A stretch of DNA of 35,669 bases from Sulfurovum sp. (lineage in GTDB: Bacteria > Campylobacterota > Campylobacteria > Campylobacterales > Sulfurovaceae). Each line of letters begins with the position of its first letter. The first letter of the stretch is position 1. The position numbers and the translations under genes are program-made. The notes below the pieces were generated by a model. The model had not been told where the DNA came from. It did no database searches and saw nothing but the letters and a program-made list of their open reading frames with translations. Shown here piece after piece: positions 7,938 to 16,607 of this stretch. Where the stretch lies: positions 1 to 35,669 of the forward strand of contig DQSX01000166.1 in NCBI GenBank assembly GCA_015663065.1, read 5' to 3'.

Positions 7938-10190
7938 TTATTTTGCGATAACCTGCCCCAAAGCTATTCCCCCGTCATTGGGAGGAATAGCATTAGAGAT
8001 GATTGCATCAGGAATTTTATCTAAAACCAACCCTAAAAGTATTCTATTTTGAAATACTCCACCACTTAAAACCAATGGGAGATCATACTGCTTTTGTACA
8101 GCAAGTATTATCTCAACCAAAGTATGAAAAAACTTTGAAACTGCTACAGAAGTATCTTCTTCTAAGAGTATCTCTTTAATAATAGGGAGAATATCTATCT
8201 TCACATCTTCATAGCCAAACGCATAATGGCCATCTATGCCAGCGTCATATAATGCTTCGAGCATCATTCCACTCTCACCCTCAAAGCTCATTGTTTGGCA
8301 TATTCCAAGCAAAGAGGCAACGGCATCAAACAGTCTGCCTGCAGATGAGCTTAATGGTGCATTTAAACCTTTTTTCCATGCAGTAAGGTAGCTTTTTAAC
8401 TCTACAGTAGAAAAACTTTCTGTTGTAGGGTTCTTCAAGTTCAATACCTCTTCACCATACAGGTCAAAAAGCAAGGAGAGAGCTACTCTTTTTGGCTCTT
8501 TAATAGCTTTGGCGCCACCAATCAGTTTAAAGTAGTTCAAATGTGCCACACGTTCATAGCCGCGATAGTCACAAATAAGAAATTCACCACCCCAGAGATT
8601 GGCGTCATCTCCATAGCCGGTACCGTCAAAAGCTACGCCCAGTACTTTTCCACTAAGTTGTTTCTCTGCCATGACAGCTAAAATATGTGCGTAGTGGTGT
8701 TGGACTTCGACAAGCTCAGTCACCGGTCCCTGAGCCTGTCGAATTGACGGTCCCTGAGCCTGTCGAAGGGCTAATTCTTTTGCTACTTTTGTTGACTCAT
8801 AATTTGGATGTTTGTCATGCTTGAGCACTTCAGCTTTGAAATTATATATCCTCTCCAAATTTTGAATATTTTCTTTAAAGTATTCTACGGACCCGATACT
8901 GTCAAGATCTCCTATATGCGGAGAGAGTATGGCTTCATTGTCAAACCCTATAGCAACGGTACTCTTCTGGTTTGCACCAAGTGCCAACACTTTTTTCTCT
9001 AAAGTGTACGGCAGTTTTATACTTGCCGGTGCATATCCTCTGGCACGTCTAAGTATCACTTGCTGTTCATTTACAACCATTACCACAGAATCATCACATC
9101 CATTTACAATGTCTCTGTCATGATCCAATACATAATCATACACACCTTTTAGTTTATACAATGACTCTTTGTTTGTACAGATAGGCTCATCTGTAATATT
9201 GGCTGAGGTGGCAACCAAAGGACGATTGAGTTTTTGAAGTAAGAGTAGGTGTAAGGGAGTATAGGGAAGAAATAATCCTATACGCGAGATATGGGGAGCT
9301 ATTTCAGGATTAAATACTGAATACTGAGCGTTTAGAAGCACTATTGGTCTCTCTTTGGATCTAAGCAGTTTTTCCTCTTGTGTATTGATATGAGCTAACT
9401 CTTTTGCCCTAGATATATCTCTTACCATCACAGCAAAAGGTTTTGCAGGTCTGCGTTTTCTCTCTCTTAATTTAGCTACAGCTGCTTCATTGGTCGCATC
9501 ACACATCAAATGGTATCCGCCGACTCCTTTCACGGCTAAAATCTTCCCCTCCAATAAAAGTTGTGAAGCAAGCTCCAATAATTCCTCATTCCTAACTCCT
9601 AATTCCTCATTTTTATCCCAAAGAGATAAAGAAGGTCCGCACTCCCAACAGCCTATCGGCTGTGCATGGTAACGTCTGTCCAAAGGATCTGTATACTCTT
9701 TTTCACAGGCTTCACACATTTTAAAAAATTTCATAGAAGTATTTTTACGGTCATAAGGCAGATCGTAGATGATAGAGTAACGTACACCACAGTGTGTACA
9801 GGTGATGAAAGGGTAGCCATAGCGACGATCAGAGGGGTCAAATAACTCTGCTTCACAGGCTTTACAAATGCTGACATCCGGAGGAATACGTACAGTTCTT
9901 TCTCCACTCTCTTCCGTAGATATGATCTGAAAGTCAGTAAATATTTTTGATGGTATTTGTATAGTCTTTATATGATCAATGCATGCCAGTGGCGGCAGTT
10001 CATTTTGAACAGCGCGAAGAAATGTCTGTAAAAGCTCTTCATTTGCATTGAGAGTGATCTCAACACCGCCCGGACCATTCAGTACAGTCCCGTGCAGATT
10101 ATGATCTAAAGCAAGTCTATAGATAAAAGGGCGGAAACCAACACCCTGAACAGTACCATCTATCTCTATTTTATAGGTAAATAGCTCCAT
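7938..10190 (-). CDS. hypF: Carbamoyltransferase HypF
   Basis: HypF converts carbamoyl phosphate to a carbamoyl-adenylate and passes the carbamoyl group to HypE. The 750 residues show the full domain order. The acylphosphatase domain has VQGVGFRPF with Arg20, and Asn38. Two zinc fingers follow (C109/C112/C131/C134 and C159/C162/C181/C184). Next is a YrdC domain (KRRPAKPFAVM), and last a Kae1-like domain (QHHYAH at 497-502, AFDGTGYG, SGGVFQNRIL). All active-site motifs are intact. Residues 475-496 are an in-frame dispersed repeat lying directly before the HHYAH metal site. The ATG at 10190 overlaps the upstream gene by 20 bases and has AAGGAG about 10 bases upstream; a GTG at 10199 is too close to that site. 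Confidence 0.96.
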   Translation of the reverse strand: MELFTYKIEIDGTVQGVGFRPFIYRLALDHNLHGTVLNGPGGVEITLNANEELLQTFLRAVQNELPPLACIDHIKTIQIPSKIFTDFQIISTEESGERTVRIPPDVSICKACEAELFDPSDRRYGYPFITCTHCGVRYSIIYDLPYDRKNTSMKFFKMCEACEKEYTDPLDRRYHAQPIGCWECGPSLSLWDKNEELGVRNEELLELASQLLLEGKILAVKGVGGYHLMCDATNEAAVAKLRERKRRPAKPFAVMVRDISRAKELAHINTQEEKLLRSKERPIVLLNAQYSVFNPEIAPHISRIGLFLPYTPLHLLLLQKLNRPLVATSANITDEPICTNKESLYKLKGVYDYVLDHDRDIVNGCDDSVVMVVNEQQVILRRARGYAPASIKLPYTLEKKVLALGANQKSTVAIGFDNEAILSPHIGDLDSIGSVEYFKENIQNLERIYNFKAEVLKHDKHPNYESTKVAKELALRQAQGPSIRQAQGPVTELVEVQHHYAHILAVMAEKQLSGKVLGVAFDGTGYGDDANLWGGEFLICDYRGYERVAHLNYFKLIGGAKAIKEPKRVALSLLFDLYGEEVLNLKNPTTESFSTVELKSYLTAWKKGLNAPLSSSAGRLFDAVASLLGICQTMSFEGESGMMLEALYDAGIDGHYAFGYEDVKIDILPIIKEILLEEDTSVAVSKFFHTLVEIILAVQKQYDLPLVLSGGVFQNRILLGLVLDKIPDAIISNAIPPNDGGIALGQVIAK
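8705..8768. repeat. Dispersed palindromic repeat inserted in-frame in hypF
   Basis: CTTCGACAAGCTCAG (8705-8719) faces two tandem copies of the opposite arm, CTGAGCCTGTCGAA at 8730-8743 and CTGAGCCTGTCGAAG at 8754-8768, with a 24-base period (8 codons). The unit is translated without stops as LRQAQGP-SIRQAQGP-VTELVEV. The 24-base duplication keeps the hypF frame. The arms are the same as at 2158-2215, so one repeat family has entered the locus twice. Confidence 0.9.
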
Positions 10191-12096
10191 GTACTGCACA
10201 CTCCTTGCCTATGGGGTAATTTTTTGGAAAAAGAAGATTTTTTCTACCCATATGTCTCTGTATTCTAGCATAGAGTGCTTGATTGGCAAGTGTCTCTCCT
10301 GTCAATGTTACATTTTTTGCAGTGGTTTTTTCCATAAGCTGTGAAACCACTTCCGATATATAATCCCCAAACGATTCATAAATACTGTAACACATTAAAG
10401 TGTTCTCCACAGTACCTAGCTGATAACTCATTACAGAAGCAAGAAAAGCATAATTGTCAAAACGGTTGTCATTGACGCGTGTATCAATCTGAATACCGCC
10501 TTTACCCATGAAACTCAAAGCTTCAGCAGAGATACCTTCAAAACTCTCATCTTGCAGACCCAGCATGATCGCTGTCACGGTAAATATATCTACATCTCCG
10601 GAGAGATGATCCAATCGCCCACAAATTTCAGGATAATTTTTTCTGTAATTGTCCACCAGCCTGTCCGAACCTTCACGCAAAGTACTGATGTGTTCAAAAA
10701 GATGATCCGCTTCAAATGGATTTGGAGGCACAGCGTTGATCACCTCTTTACCGTTATAATAAAGAAAATAGAGGGAAGCATCAAAATGCACACCGATCGC
10801 TTTTTGTTGTAAAACATGGTGTTCTGCAAGTACAGAAAGCATGGAACCTTTCCATTGGGGAAATCGTTTTTCATTCGAATGTTCACTGTGAAAATCTTCA
10901 CTCTCAAGCACATTGACACGCTCTGTTTCTATGCTGTCAAACTTTTCCAGGGTATCAATGAACATAGAGTCTTCCACCCTGAGTGCCGCAAGGTCATGCG
11001 CAACGGCAAGTACGTCTCTGTGCGTTTCAACCACAGCAGGATAAACAACCCTTTCTCCTGAGATGAAGAATTTCATATCCTGATTAATGAAAAGTCTGGA
11101 ATCTTTTTGAGCTTCTATGGGTATGTCAAAATCAACAAGATAATCTGCCTCTGTGTCAGCATCACACTCCTCATAACATATATAAGTAGAGCCTTTGTTG
11201 ATCATCTCTCTGGCTAAAAGCATGGTTATACCGTCATCAGGGTATTTTACCAATGCTGTAGCGCCGTAAAGTATTTTCATCTCATCACTTTTTGTTGATA
11301 TACGCAGTATAGGTCTCTCTATACTGAGCAGGGAGTTAAACTCCTGGGTGATCATCATGAGATGCTCATTCATCCCTTTTACATCGGTCATCAGCAAAAC
11401 AGTTTCTTGCAGGGATCTTCCCTCTTTTGGCAAAAAGAATTTTCGGTAGCCGTTGCTTGTCTGCATGAGTACACTTTTACCTTTTCCAATAGCCGTTGCA
11501 CACACTTCAAAAAGTTTACGGTAAGAGCCTTTGTCGTTGGCGTATCGTTCGGATTTTCCATCATTCATTTTGATATTGATCCCACACTCCACACAAGAAA
11601 TAAGAGGATAGTCCTTTCTCAAAGGATTGTTTTTCAACTCCTCCTGACATCCTGCACAGGGAACAAGAAATTTCATTGTACTGTTGGCTCTGGTAAAAGG
11701 ATATGCTGTAATAAACGGGTGTTGTGAACCACAAGCGTTACAGGAAGTGAATGGGTAGTAGTAACGCGAAGAACTCACATCAAACATCTCTTTTTGACAG
11801 CTGGGACAGAGTGAAATATTCAAAGGAACTGCAGTCTCTTTTATGGAAAGAAGATCAGGTTTTGTATCTGTAAAATAATGTCTGCTTTTCCCTAGAAAAA
11901 TTGAAGCTGGAAGCCGTTCCTCCAAACCGAGCAAAAAAGATTCAAGTTTTTCATCCTCTTTGTTAAAGATCAGAGTGATCAACCCTTCTGACTGTATCAG
12001 CTCAAGTTCCATCACAAAAGATGAAGCATAGGCTTTGATCAAGTCTCTAATATAGTGTTTGTTGGATGAGAACTCCATCTCAAAAATAAAATACAT
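10171..12096 (-). CDS. HypF-like protein with eroded active sites, in the hydE position
   Basis: This intact 641-residue protein keeps the HypF layout. The zinc-finger cysteines lie at 97/100/119/122 and 147/150/168/171, with spacing 18-24-17 against 18-24-18 in the HypF encoded next to it. The catalytic parts are gone. There is no VQGVGFRPF acylphosphatase motif, the YrdC-like region lacks the KRRPxKPF motif, and the Kae1-like region has no HHxAH metal site; GETLANQAL stands where HypF has GGVFQNRIL. It is the fifth gene after hydA, hydB, hydC and hydD, the position of hydE in Wolinella and Helicobacter, where HydE is needed for hydrogenase activity. Equivalence to HydE is inferred from order. 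It may be a chaperone or scaffold rather than a carbamoyltransferase. Confidence 0.75.
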   Translation of the reverse strand: MYFIFEMEFSSNKHYIRDLIKAYASSFVMELELIQSEGLITLIFNKEDEKLESFLLGLEERLPASIFLGKSRHYFTDTKPDLLSIKETAVPLNISLCPSCQKEMFDVSSSRYYYPFTSCNACGSQHPFITAYPFTRANSTMKFLVPCAGCQEELKNNPLRKDYPLISCVECGINIKMNDGKSERYANDKGSYRKLFEVCATAIGKGKSVLMQTSNGYRKFFLPKEGRSLQETVLLMTDVKGMNEHLMMITQEFNSLLSIERPILRISTKSDEMKILYGATALVKYPDDGITMLLAREMINKGSTYICYEECDADTEADYLVDFDIPIEAQKDSRLFINQDMKFFISGERVVYPAVVETHRDVLAVAHDLAALRVEDSMFIDTLEKFDSIETERVNVLESEDFHSEHSNEKRFPQWKGSMLSVLAEHHVLQQKAIGVHFDASLYFLYYNGKEVINAVPPNPFEADHLFEHISTLREGSDRLVDNYRKNYPEICGRLDHLSGDVDIFTVTAIMLGLQDESFEGISAEALSFMGKGGIQIDTRVNDNRFDNYAFLASVMSYQLGTVENTLMCYSIYESFGDYISEVVSQLMEKTTAKNVTLTGETLANQALYARIQRHMGRKNLLFPKNYPIGKECAVHGAIYL

Positions 12097-12122
12097 TACA
12101 TTTCCTATTGTCTAGACGAACG

Positions 12123-12674
12123 CTAGTGCATACGTTGTGTCATTGGGTTTGCACAACGCTGTATGATCTCTTCCATTGAGACGCTTTCTGCTCTCTTTCG
12201 AAGTACAATACCCTCTTTCTCCAAAGCTTCCAATGTAGTCTGAAGGAGTTCGGGCATACGGTTCAGTACCGTTTTGGTCAAACCGTTACAGACATCAACA
12301 ATATCATCGGGTATCATGCTTATGAGCTCTACTTCACCCATCTCTTCATGAAAAGAGCAAATTTCAAGCATCATGGTCAATTCTGCTTCGTTGGCAGTTT
12401 TTTTGGTAGATCCCTGTGCCATCATCTCTTCACCGCTGCAAGTCACTATGCTGCCGGATTCACCTTGTAGTGAGGTAGTACCCACAATGATCACTTTGTC
12501 ATACTCCTGATAATAGGTCATCAGGCTAAAGCCCAGTATCCCACCGTCAACAACAACAAGATTTTCGGGAAGTGTGTAATTGCCTTCTATATATTTGGCA
12601 AGGTAAGTACCTAAACCTTCATCATGGAACATAATGTTGCCCATACCGATCAGTGCAATATTACGTTCTTCCAT
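12123..12674 (-). CDS. hydD: Hydrogenase maturation protease-like protein HydD
   Basis: This 183-residue protein of the HyaD/HybD family is encoded 28 bases after hydC. It keeps the family start (IGMGNIMFHDEGLGTYLA), including Glu19 (HybD Glu16), and the VVDGG strand. The second nickel ligand is replaced: VIIVGTTS has Gly65 where HybD has Asp62. The third is also replaced: ANEAEL has Asn95 where HybD has His93. By family knowledge these residues bind the nickel that signals readiness for cleavage, so classical peptidase action is doubtful. It may be an altered enzyme or a large-subunit-binding chaperone. The canonical protease at 508-1038 could do the cutting. Confidence 0.85.
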   Translation of the reverse strand: MEERNIALIGMGNIMFHDEGLGTYLAKYIEGNYTLPENLVVVDGGILGFSLMTYYQEYDKVIIVGTTSLQGESGSIVTCSGEEMMAQGSTKKTANEAELTMMLEICSFHEEMGEVELISMIPDDIVDVCNGLTKTVLNRMPELLQTTLEALEKEGIVLRKRAESVSMEEIIQRCANPMTQRMH

Positions 12675-12702
12675 GATTCTCTCTTTATAAAGATAAAAAA
12701 GC

Positions 12703-13443
12703 CTAAACTTTTTTATCTACCTTTGTAAACTTTTCACCGCCAAATGCAATGGCAATATCTCCTTCTCTCCAGAAGATCGTTCTCCATACCTGATAATAAA
12801 TGTGAAACACAACCCAAACGATAATAAACCACATTGAGTAGTGATGTACAATTCTAACATCCATCACATTTGTACCGCTTGCTGTTGAACCGATCATCCA
12901 GGAGCTCACAGGCAGTGTCCAATCCGTTGCAAAGTGAAGTACCCAAGGCCACCATGCACCAATGCTGCTGTGACCATGAGGGAATATCTGAACATAAAGC
13001 TGAAGACCCGTCAAAAGCATCCACAATAAAAGCAGATGGAAAATAAAGAAAAATACCGCATTGAAACTGTCTGCATGCGAAGAATCAAATTTCTTTCTTC
13101 GGTTCAGAGTAAGAAGATTCATCAATACTTCAAAAAACTCTACTATATTTTTGAGCGTAGGTATTAATTTTTTATACGGCTTCTCAAATCTTGAAAAGAA
13201 ATACAAATAGGCTACAACAATACTGCTCACGTCAAATATAATGGCGACAATCAAGTGTACCCATCTATTCCAAGCCATCACATACTTATCTACCGCAGGG
13301 TCTGCTATAAAAGTTTGATAATACGGATGTCCGATATAGAGACCTGTTATCACTGCGGCAACCATACATATGGCAACAACCCAGTGGTTGAGCCTCATAA
13401 AAGTTGTCATACGCTTGACTTGTTTATATCCTGGTTTAGACAT
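12703..13443 (-). CDS. hydC: Hydrogenase cytochrome b subunit HydC
   Basis: HydC anchors the hydrogenase dimer on the periplasmic face of the inner membrane and passes electrons through two haems b to the quinone pool. The 246-residue protein shows four main hydrophobic segments and the expected histidines: RLNHWVVAICM near residue 18, a mid-protein FFIFHLLLLWML, and the late IVHHYSMWFIIVWVVFHIYYQ. It has a strong AAGGAGG site before its ATG. It directly follows hydB (11-base gap) and precedes hydD. Confidence 0.95.
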   Translation of the reverse strand: MSKPGYKQVKRMTTFMRLNHWVVAICMVAAVITGLYIGHPYYQTFIADPAVDKYVMAWNRWVHLIVAIIFDVSSIVVAYLYFFSRFEKPYKKLIPTLKNIVEFFEVLMNLLTLNRRKKFDSSHADSFNAVFFFIFHLLLLWMLLTGLQLYVQIFPHGHSSIGAWWPWVLHFATDWTLPVSSWMIGSTASGTNVMDVRIVHHYSMWFIIVWVVFHIYYQVWRTIFWREGDIAIAFGGEKFTKVDKKV

Positions 13444-13454
13444 AACAGCCTCCT

Positions 13455-15218
13455 TTAAAATGCGCAGGTAGGGTCAACTTTATAGACAGCCAACTCCTTA
13501 CCTTTTGTGTCCACCACATGTACCGCACAGGCAATACAAGGGTCGAAACTGTGGATAGTCCGTATGATCTCAAGCGGTTGTTCCGGGTCTGCAACCTTTG
13601 TCCCCATCAATGCTGCTTCATAAGCACCAAGATTTCCTTTTTCATCTCTTGGACCGGCATTCCAGGTAGAAGGAACAATAGCTTGATAGTTTGTTACTTT
13701 TCCTTCTTTTATGTTTACCCAGTGGCCCAGTGCACCTCTTGGTGCTTCAGCCATACCTGCACCTTTACAGTCAGCAGCTACCTCATCAAAGTCAAACTCT
13801 GTCCAGGTACGAAGATCACCTGTAGCAGCATTTTTTGCCAACTCATCTACCCAGTCGATCATGACATCTGCCATCAGTTCAGTCTCAATAGCTCTTGCCG
13901 CAGTTCTACCAACTGTAGAGAATAACACGGTAATAGGCAGACCGGATCTCTTTAAAAAATTACCGACATATTTTGTTATACGCTTGTCACCTTTGACATA
14001 CCCTACGACCATACGTGCCAAGGGACCGACTTCCAAAGCTTTTCCGTCATATCTTGGAGATTTTATCCAAGAGTATTTCTCATCTGTTTTCAGGTAGGCA
14101 TAGCCATCTTCTTTTTTCTCAAGACCGGTATATTTAGGTATGGTTGTTCCCACATACGGATGTTCCGGTTTACCTGTACCTTCATACCAGGAATGCGTCA
14201 CATCTTCTGTGATCTTACTTGCATCCACTTCCAGTACTTTGGAAATATCACCTTCAAGTACAATACCTGACGGGAAAAGATTCTCTGCACTGTAGAAACC
14301 TGTATCATCCAGTTTAAAGTCACCGTAACTCAGGTAAGAGAGCAATCCTCCACCTGTTCCACCAACACCTTTATAGGTCGCTTCTTTGTCTGTAGCTTCC
14401 GCTGCATAAGCAGTTCCTGCCATATAGACATCTGGAAGGTATGCCCCTTTAATGAACTCTCTACCATCTTTTAAAAGCTGTTTGAAGAGTGCAATCCTTG
14501 CTGGATTTTGAATGTCCTGTACACAGGTCACCCCGCCAACAACAATAGATTGCGGATGCGGATTCTTACCGCCGAAGATCGCCTGCATTTTTGCCAGATC
14601 TCTTTGTATATCCAGTGCCTTAAGATAATGCGCCACCCCAATGAGGTTTTGCTCAGGGGTAAGTTTATAGTTAGGATTACCCCAGTAACCGTTACCAAAG
14701 ATACCAAGTCTTCCCTCTTTTACAAACTTGACAAGTCTCTCCTGCACTGCTTTAAAATCTGCAGCAGCTGAAATATACGGCTTATGTCCTGCAACATCTG
14801 CCCATTTAGCCACTTCAAGCGCTGTAGCGTCAGGGTCCGCTTTTGTGGCAGCCACAACATCTACAAAATCAAGTGCATGCAGATGATAGAAATGTACCAG
14901 GTGATCATGTACATAGAGTGCACCCTGGATAAGGTTTCTGACCAGTCTGGCATTTTTAGGGATCGTGATCTTAAATGCGTCTTCCACTGCTTCAATACTT
15001 CTTTGATAGTGCGTACCTGTACATACACCACAAATTCTCATAGCCATTAAGCCACAGTCTCTCGGGTCACGATCTTTCATGATCGTCTCCATCCCTCTAA
15101 ACATGGTTGATGAAGTATAGGCATCTACGATGGTATTGTTTTCATCAATGACAGCTTCTACTCTGAGGTGCCCTTCAATTCTTGTAATCGGGTCTACTAT
15201 TATATGTTTTTTACTCAT
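13455..15218 (-). CDS. hydB: [NiFe] uptake hydrogenase large subunit HydB
   Basis: This is the catalytic subunit of the periplasmic membrane-bound uptake hydrogenase. The 587 residues carry RICGVCTGTH (Cys63, Cys66, His70) and the C-terminal DPCIACAVH (Cys561, Cys564, His567). Twenty residues follow His567 (VVDTKGKELA and so on) and form the tail removed by the maturation protease. The N-terminus VDPITRIEGHLRVEA is typical. The ATG shares one base with the hydA stop codon (TAATG), a translational coupling that suits a 1:1 complex. It has no signal of its own and is exported with HydA. Confidence 0.97.
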   Translation of the reverse strand: MSKKHIIVDPITRIEGHLRVEAVIDENNTIVDAYTSSTMFRGMETIMKDRDPRDCGLMAMRICGVCTGTHYQRSIEAVEDAFKITIPKNARLVRNLIQGALYVHDHLVHFYHLHALDFVDVVAATKADPDATALEVAKWADVAGHKPYISAAADFKAVQERLVKFVKEGRLGIFGNGYWGNPNYKLTPEQNLIGVAHYLKALDIQRDLAKMQAIFGGKNPHPQSIVVGGVTCVQDIQNPARIALFKQLLKDGREFIKGAYLPDVYMAGTAYAAEATDKEATYKGVGGTGGGLLSYLSYGDFKLDDTGFYSAENLFPSGIVLEGDISKVLEVDASKITEDVTHSWYEGTGKPEHPYVGTTIPKYTGLEKKEDGYAYLKTDEKYSWIKSPRYDGKALEVGPLARMVVGYVKGDKRITKYVGNFLKRSGLPITVLFSTVGRTAARAIETELMADVMIDWVDELAKNAATGDLRTWTEFDFDEVAADCKGAGMAEAPRGALGHWVNIKEGKVTNYQAIVPSTWNAGPRDEKGNLGAYEAALMGTKVADPEQPLEIIRTIHSFDPCIACAVHVVDTKGKELAVYKVDPTCAF

Positions 15219-16468
15219 TATGCATTCTCCTCACTTTTACTATCTTCACTCTTTTTGCCTGCAACCACACTTGCCGCTGCATGGATCGCAATACCGACAC
15301 CTGCTGCGGTCAAGAGTCCAAGACCAAATTCATCAACTGTCTTTTCGACACCACCTGTCGGTGCTTTAATGTTGGCATTTGCCATAGGTCTTTCATACGC
15401 ATACTTATCCCAGAAATCAGGTTCCGAACAACCAATACATCCTCTACCTACACCAATTGGCCAGTTCACACCTTCATTGTATCGGATGATCGAACAGTTG
15501 TTAAAGGTCATTGGACCTTTACATCCGACCTTATAGAGACAGAAATTATTTTTTGCCCCTACATCTCCCCACTCTTCTACATATTCTCCTGCATCAAAGT
15601 GTCCTCTACGCTCACAGTTGTCATGAATTCTGTAACCAAAAGCAAACTTAGGTCTAAGCAGTGAATCCAGTTCAGGTACAGTACCTGTCAGTACATAGTG
15701 TAAAAGTACCCCTACCATATTGGAAGGGTTCGCAGGACAGGCAGGAATATTGATGATCGGTTTTCCTTTTACCACATCCATGACCCCGACAGCATCGGTT
15801 GGATTTGGAGCTGCAGCGGGTATACCACCAAAGGTTGCACAAGATCCGACCGCCACTACGGCAGCTGCATCTTTGGCAAGTCTTTCCAGGTGATCTACGA
15901 ATGTTTCCGCTTTTGCACCTATGGTTCCATAATAACCATCTATTCCTCTAGGTATTGCACCTTCAACGAATAACAGATACTTACCTTTAAAGTGTTCAAT
16001 GGCTTCTTCAAGCTGTTTTTCTGCCTGATGCCCAGATGGTGACATGAGTGTTTCATGGAATTCCAGTGAAATAATGTCTAAAATAATTTCATCGATCTTT
16101 GGTCCGTCAGACCTTATGAGTGCTTCTGAGTTACCTGCACAGTCTGAAAGTTCTATCCAGATCACCGGTACCCTGTTCATCATGACTGCTGCTTCTGCAA
16201 CTAATGGTGTAAATGAAGCCGGAAGCATTAACATTGCTGTAGTCGCTGATGCCCACTTTAAAAAATCTCTTCTCTCAAGACCTTCCTCTTCTATACTCTC
16301 TTTAAAATCCATTCGATTATTAAGAGGAGCCAGCTTTTTAAGGTCATCCAGTCTAGCTCTACACTGTGTATACAACGCTTCGTAATAAGCATCACCTTTA
16401 TTCGTGTCTACCTTGGCACTCTGTGCAGTAAAAAGGCTTTTCACCGAATCTTGTTTATCCATACTCAT
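15218..16468 (-). CDS. hydA: [NiFe] uptake hydrogenase small subunit HydA
   Basis: HydA is the iron-sulfur subunit that passes electrons from HydB to HydC. The 416 residues include a long N-terminal lead and then a twin-arginine signal (RRDFLKWASATTAMLMLPA, Arg66-Arg67), so the folded dimer goes through Tat. Cluster motifs follow: DCAGNSEALIRS (Cys110), GSCATFGG, PACPANP, HDNCERRGHF, VGCKGP and GCIGCSEPDF. Residue 113, where most small subunits have the second proximal-cluster Cys (CTGC), is Asn (CAGN). A C-terminal hydrophobic helix (GLGLLTAAGVGIAIHAAASV) anchors it in the membrane. The 140 bases upstream are AT-rich and may hold a separate promoter, but I see no convincing one. Confidence 0.96.
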   Translation of the reverse strand: MSMDKQDSVKSLFTAQSAKVDTNKGDAYYEALYTQCRARLDDLKKLAPLNNRMDFKESIEEEGLERRDFLKWASATTAMLMLPASFTPLVAEAAVMMNRVPVIWIELSDCAGNSEALIRSDGPKIDEIILDIISLEFHETLMSPSGHQAEKQLEEAIEHFKGKYLLFVEGAIPRGIDGYYGTIGAKAETFVDHLERLAKDAAAVVAVGSCATFGGIPAAAPNPTDAVGVMDVVKGKPIINIPACPANPSNMVGVLLHYVLTGTVPELDSLLRPKFAFGYRIHDNCERRGHFDAGEYVEEWGDVGAKNNFCLYKVGCKGPMTFNNCSIIRYNEGVNWPIGVGRGCIGCSEPDFWDKYAYERPMANANIKAPTGGVEKTVDEFGLGLLTAAGVGIAIHAAASVVAGKKSEDSKSEENA

Positions 16469-16607
16469 TGCTTCTCCTTCTGTAAAAAAATGAATAACTA
16501 TTCACCATTGTAAATAAAGTAAACTTAAAGTGTATTGAATGACAACGGTTTTTGATGAAAAAAAGCAAAATTATTTATTTTGTAGTATTAGTAAAATAAA
16601 TAGTAGA

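Noticed and set aside
10171..12096. HypF-like gene as a decayed pseudogene of hypF
   Set aside because: The frame is intact over 641 codons, the zinc cysteines are all kept, and start and spacing signals are good. Erosion is confined to catalytic motifs, which argues for a repurposed protein.
16469..16607. A separate promoter for hydABC in the 139-base gap
   Set aside because: The gap is AT-rich, but I could not find a TATAAT-like box with acceptable spacing to a -35. A start here remains possible but is not supported by the sequence alone.
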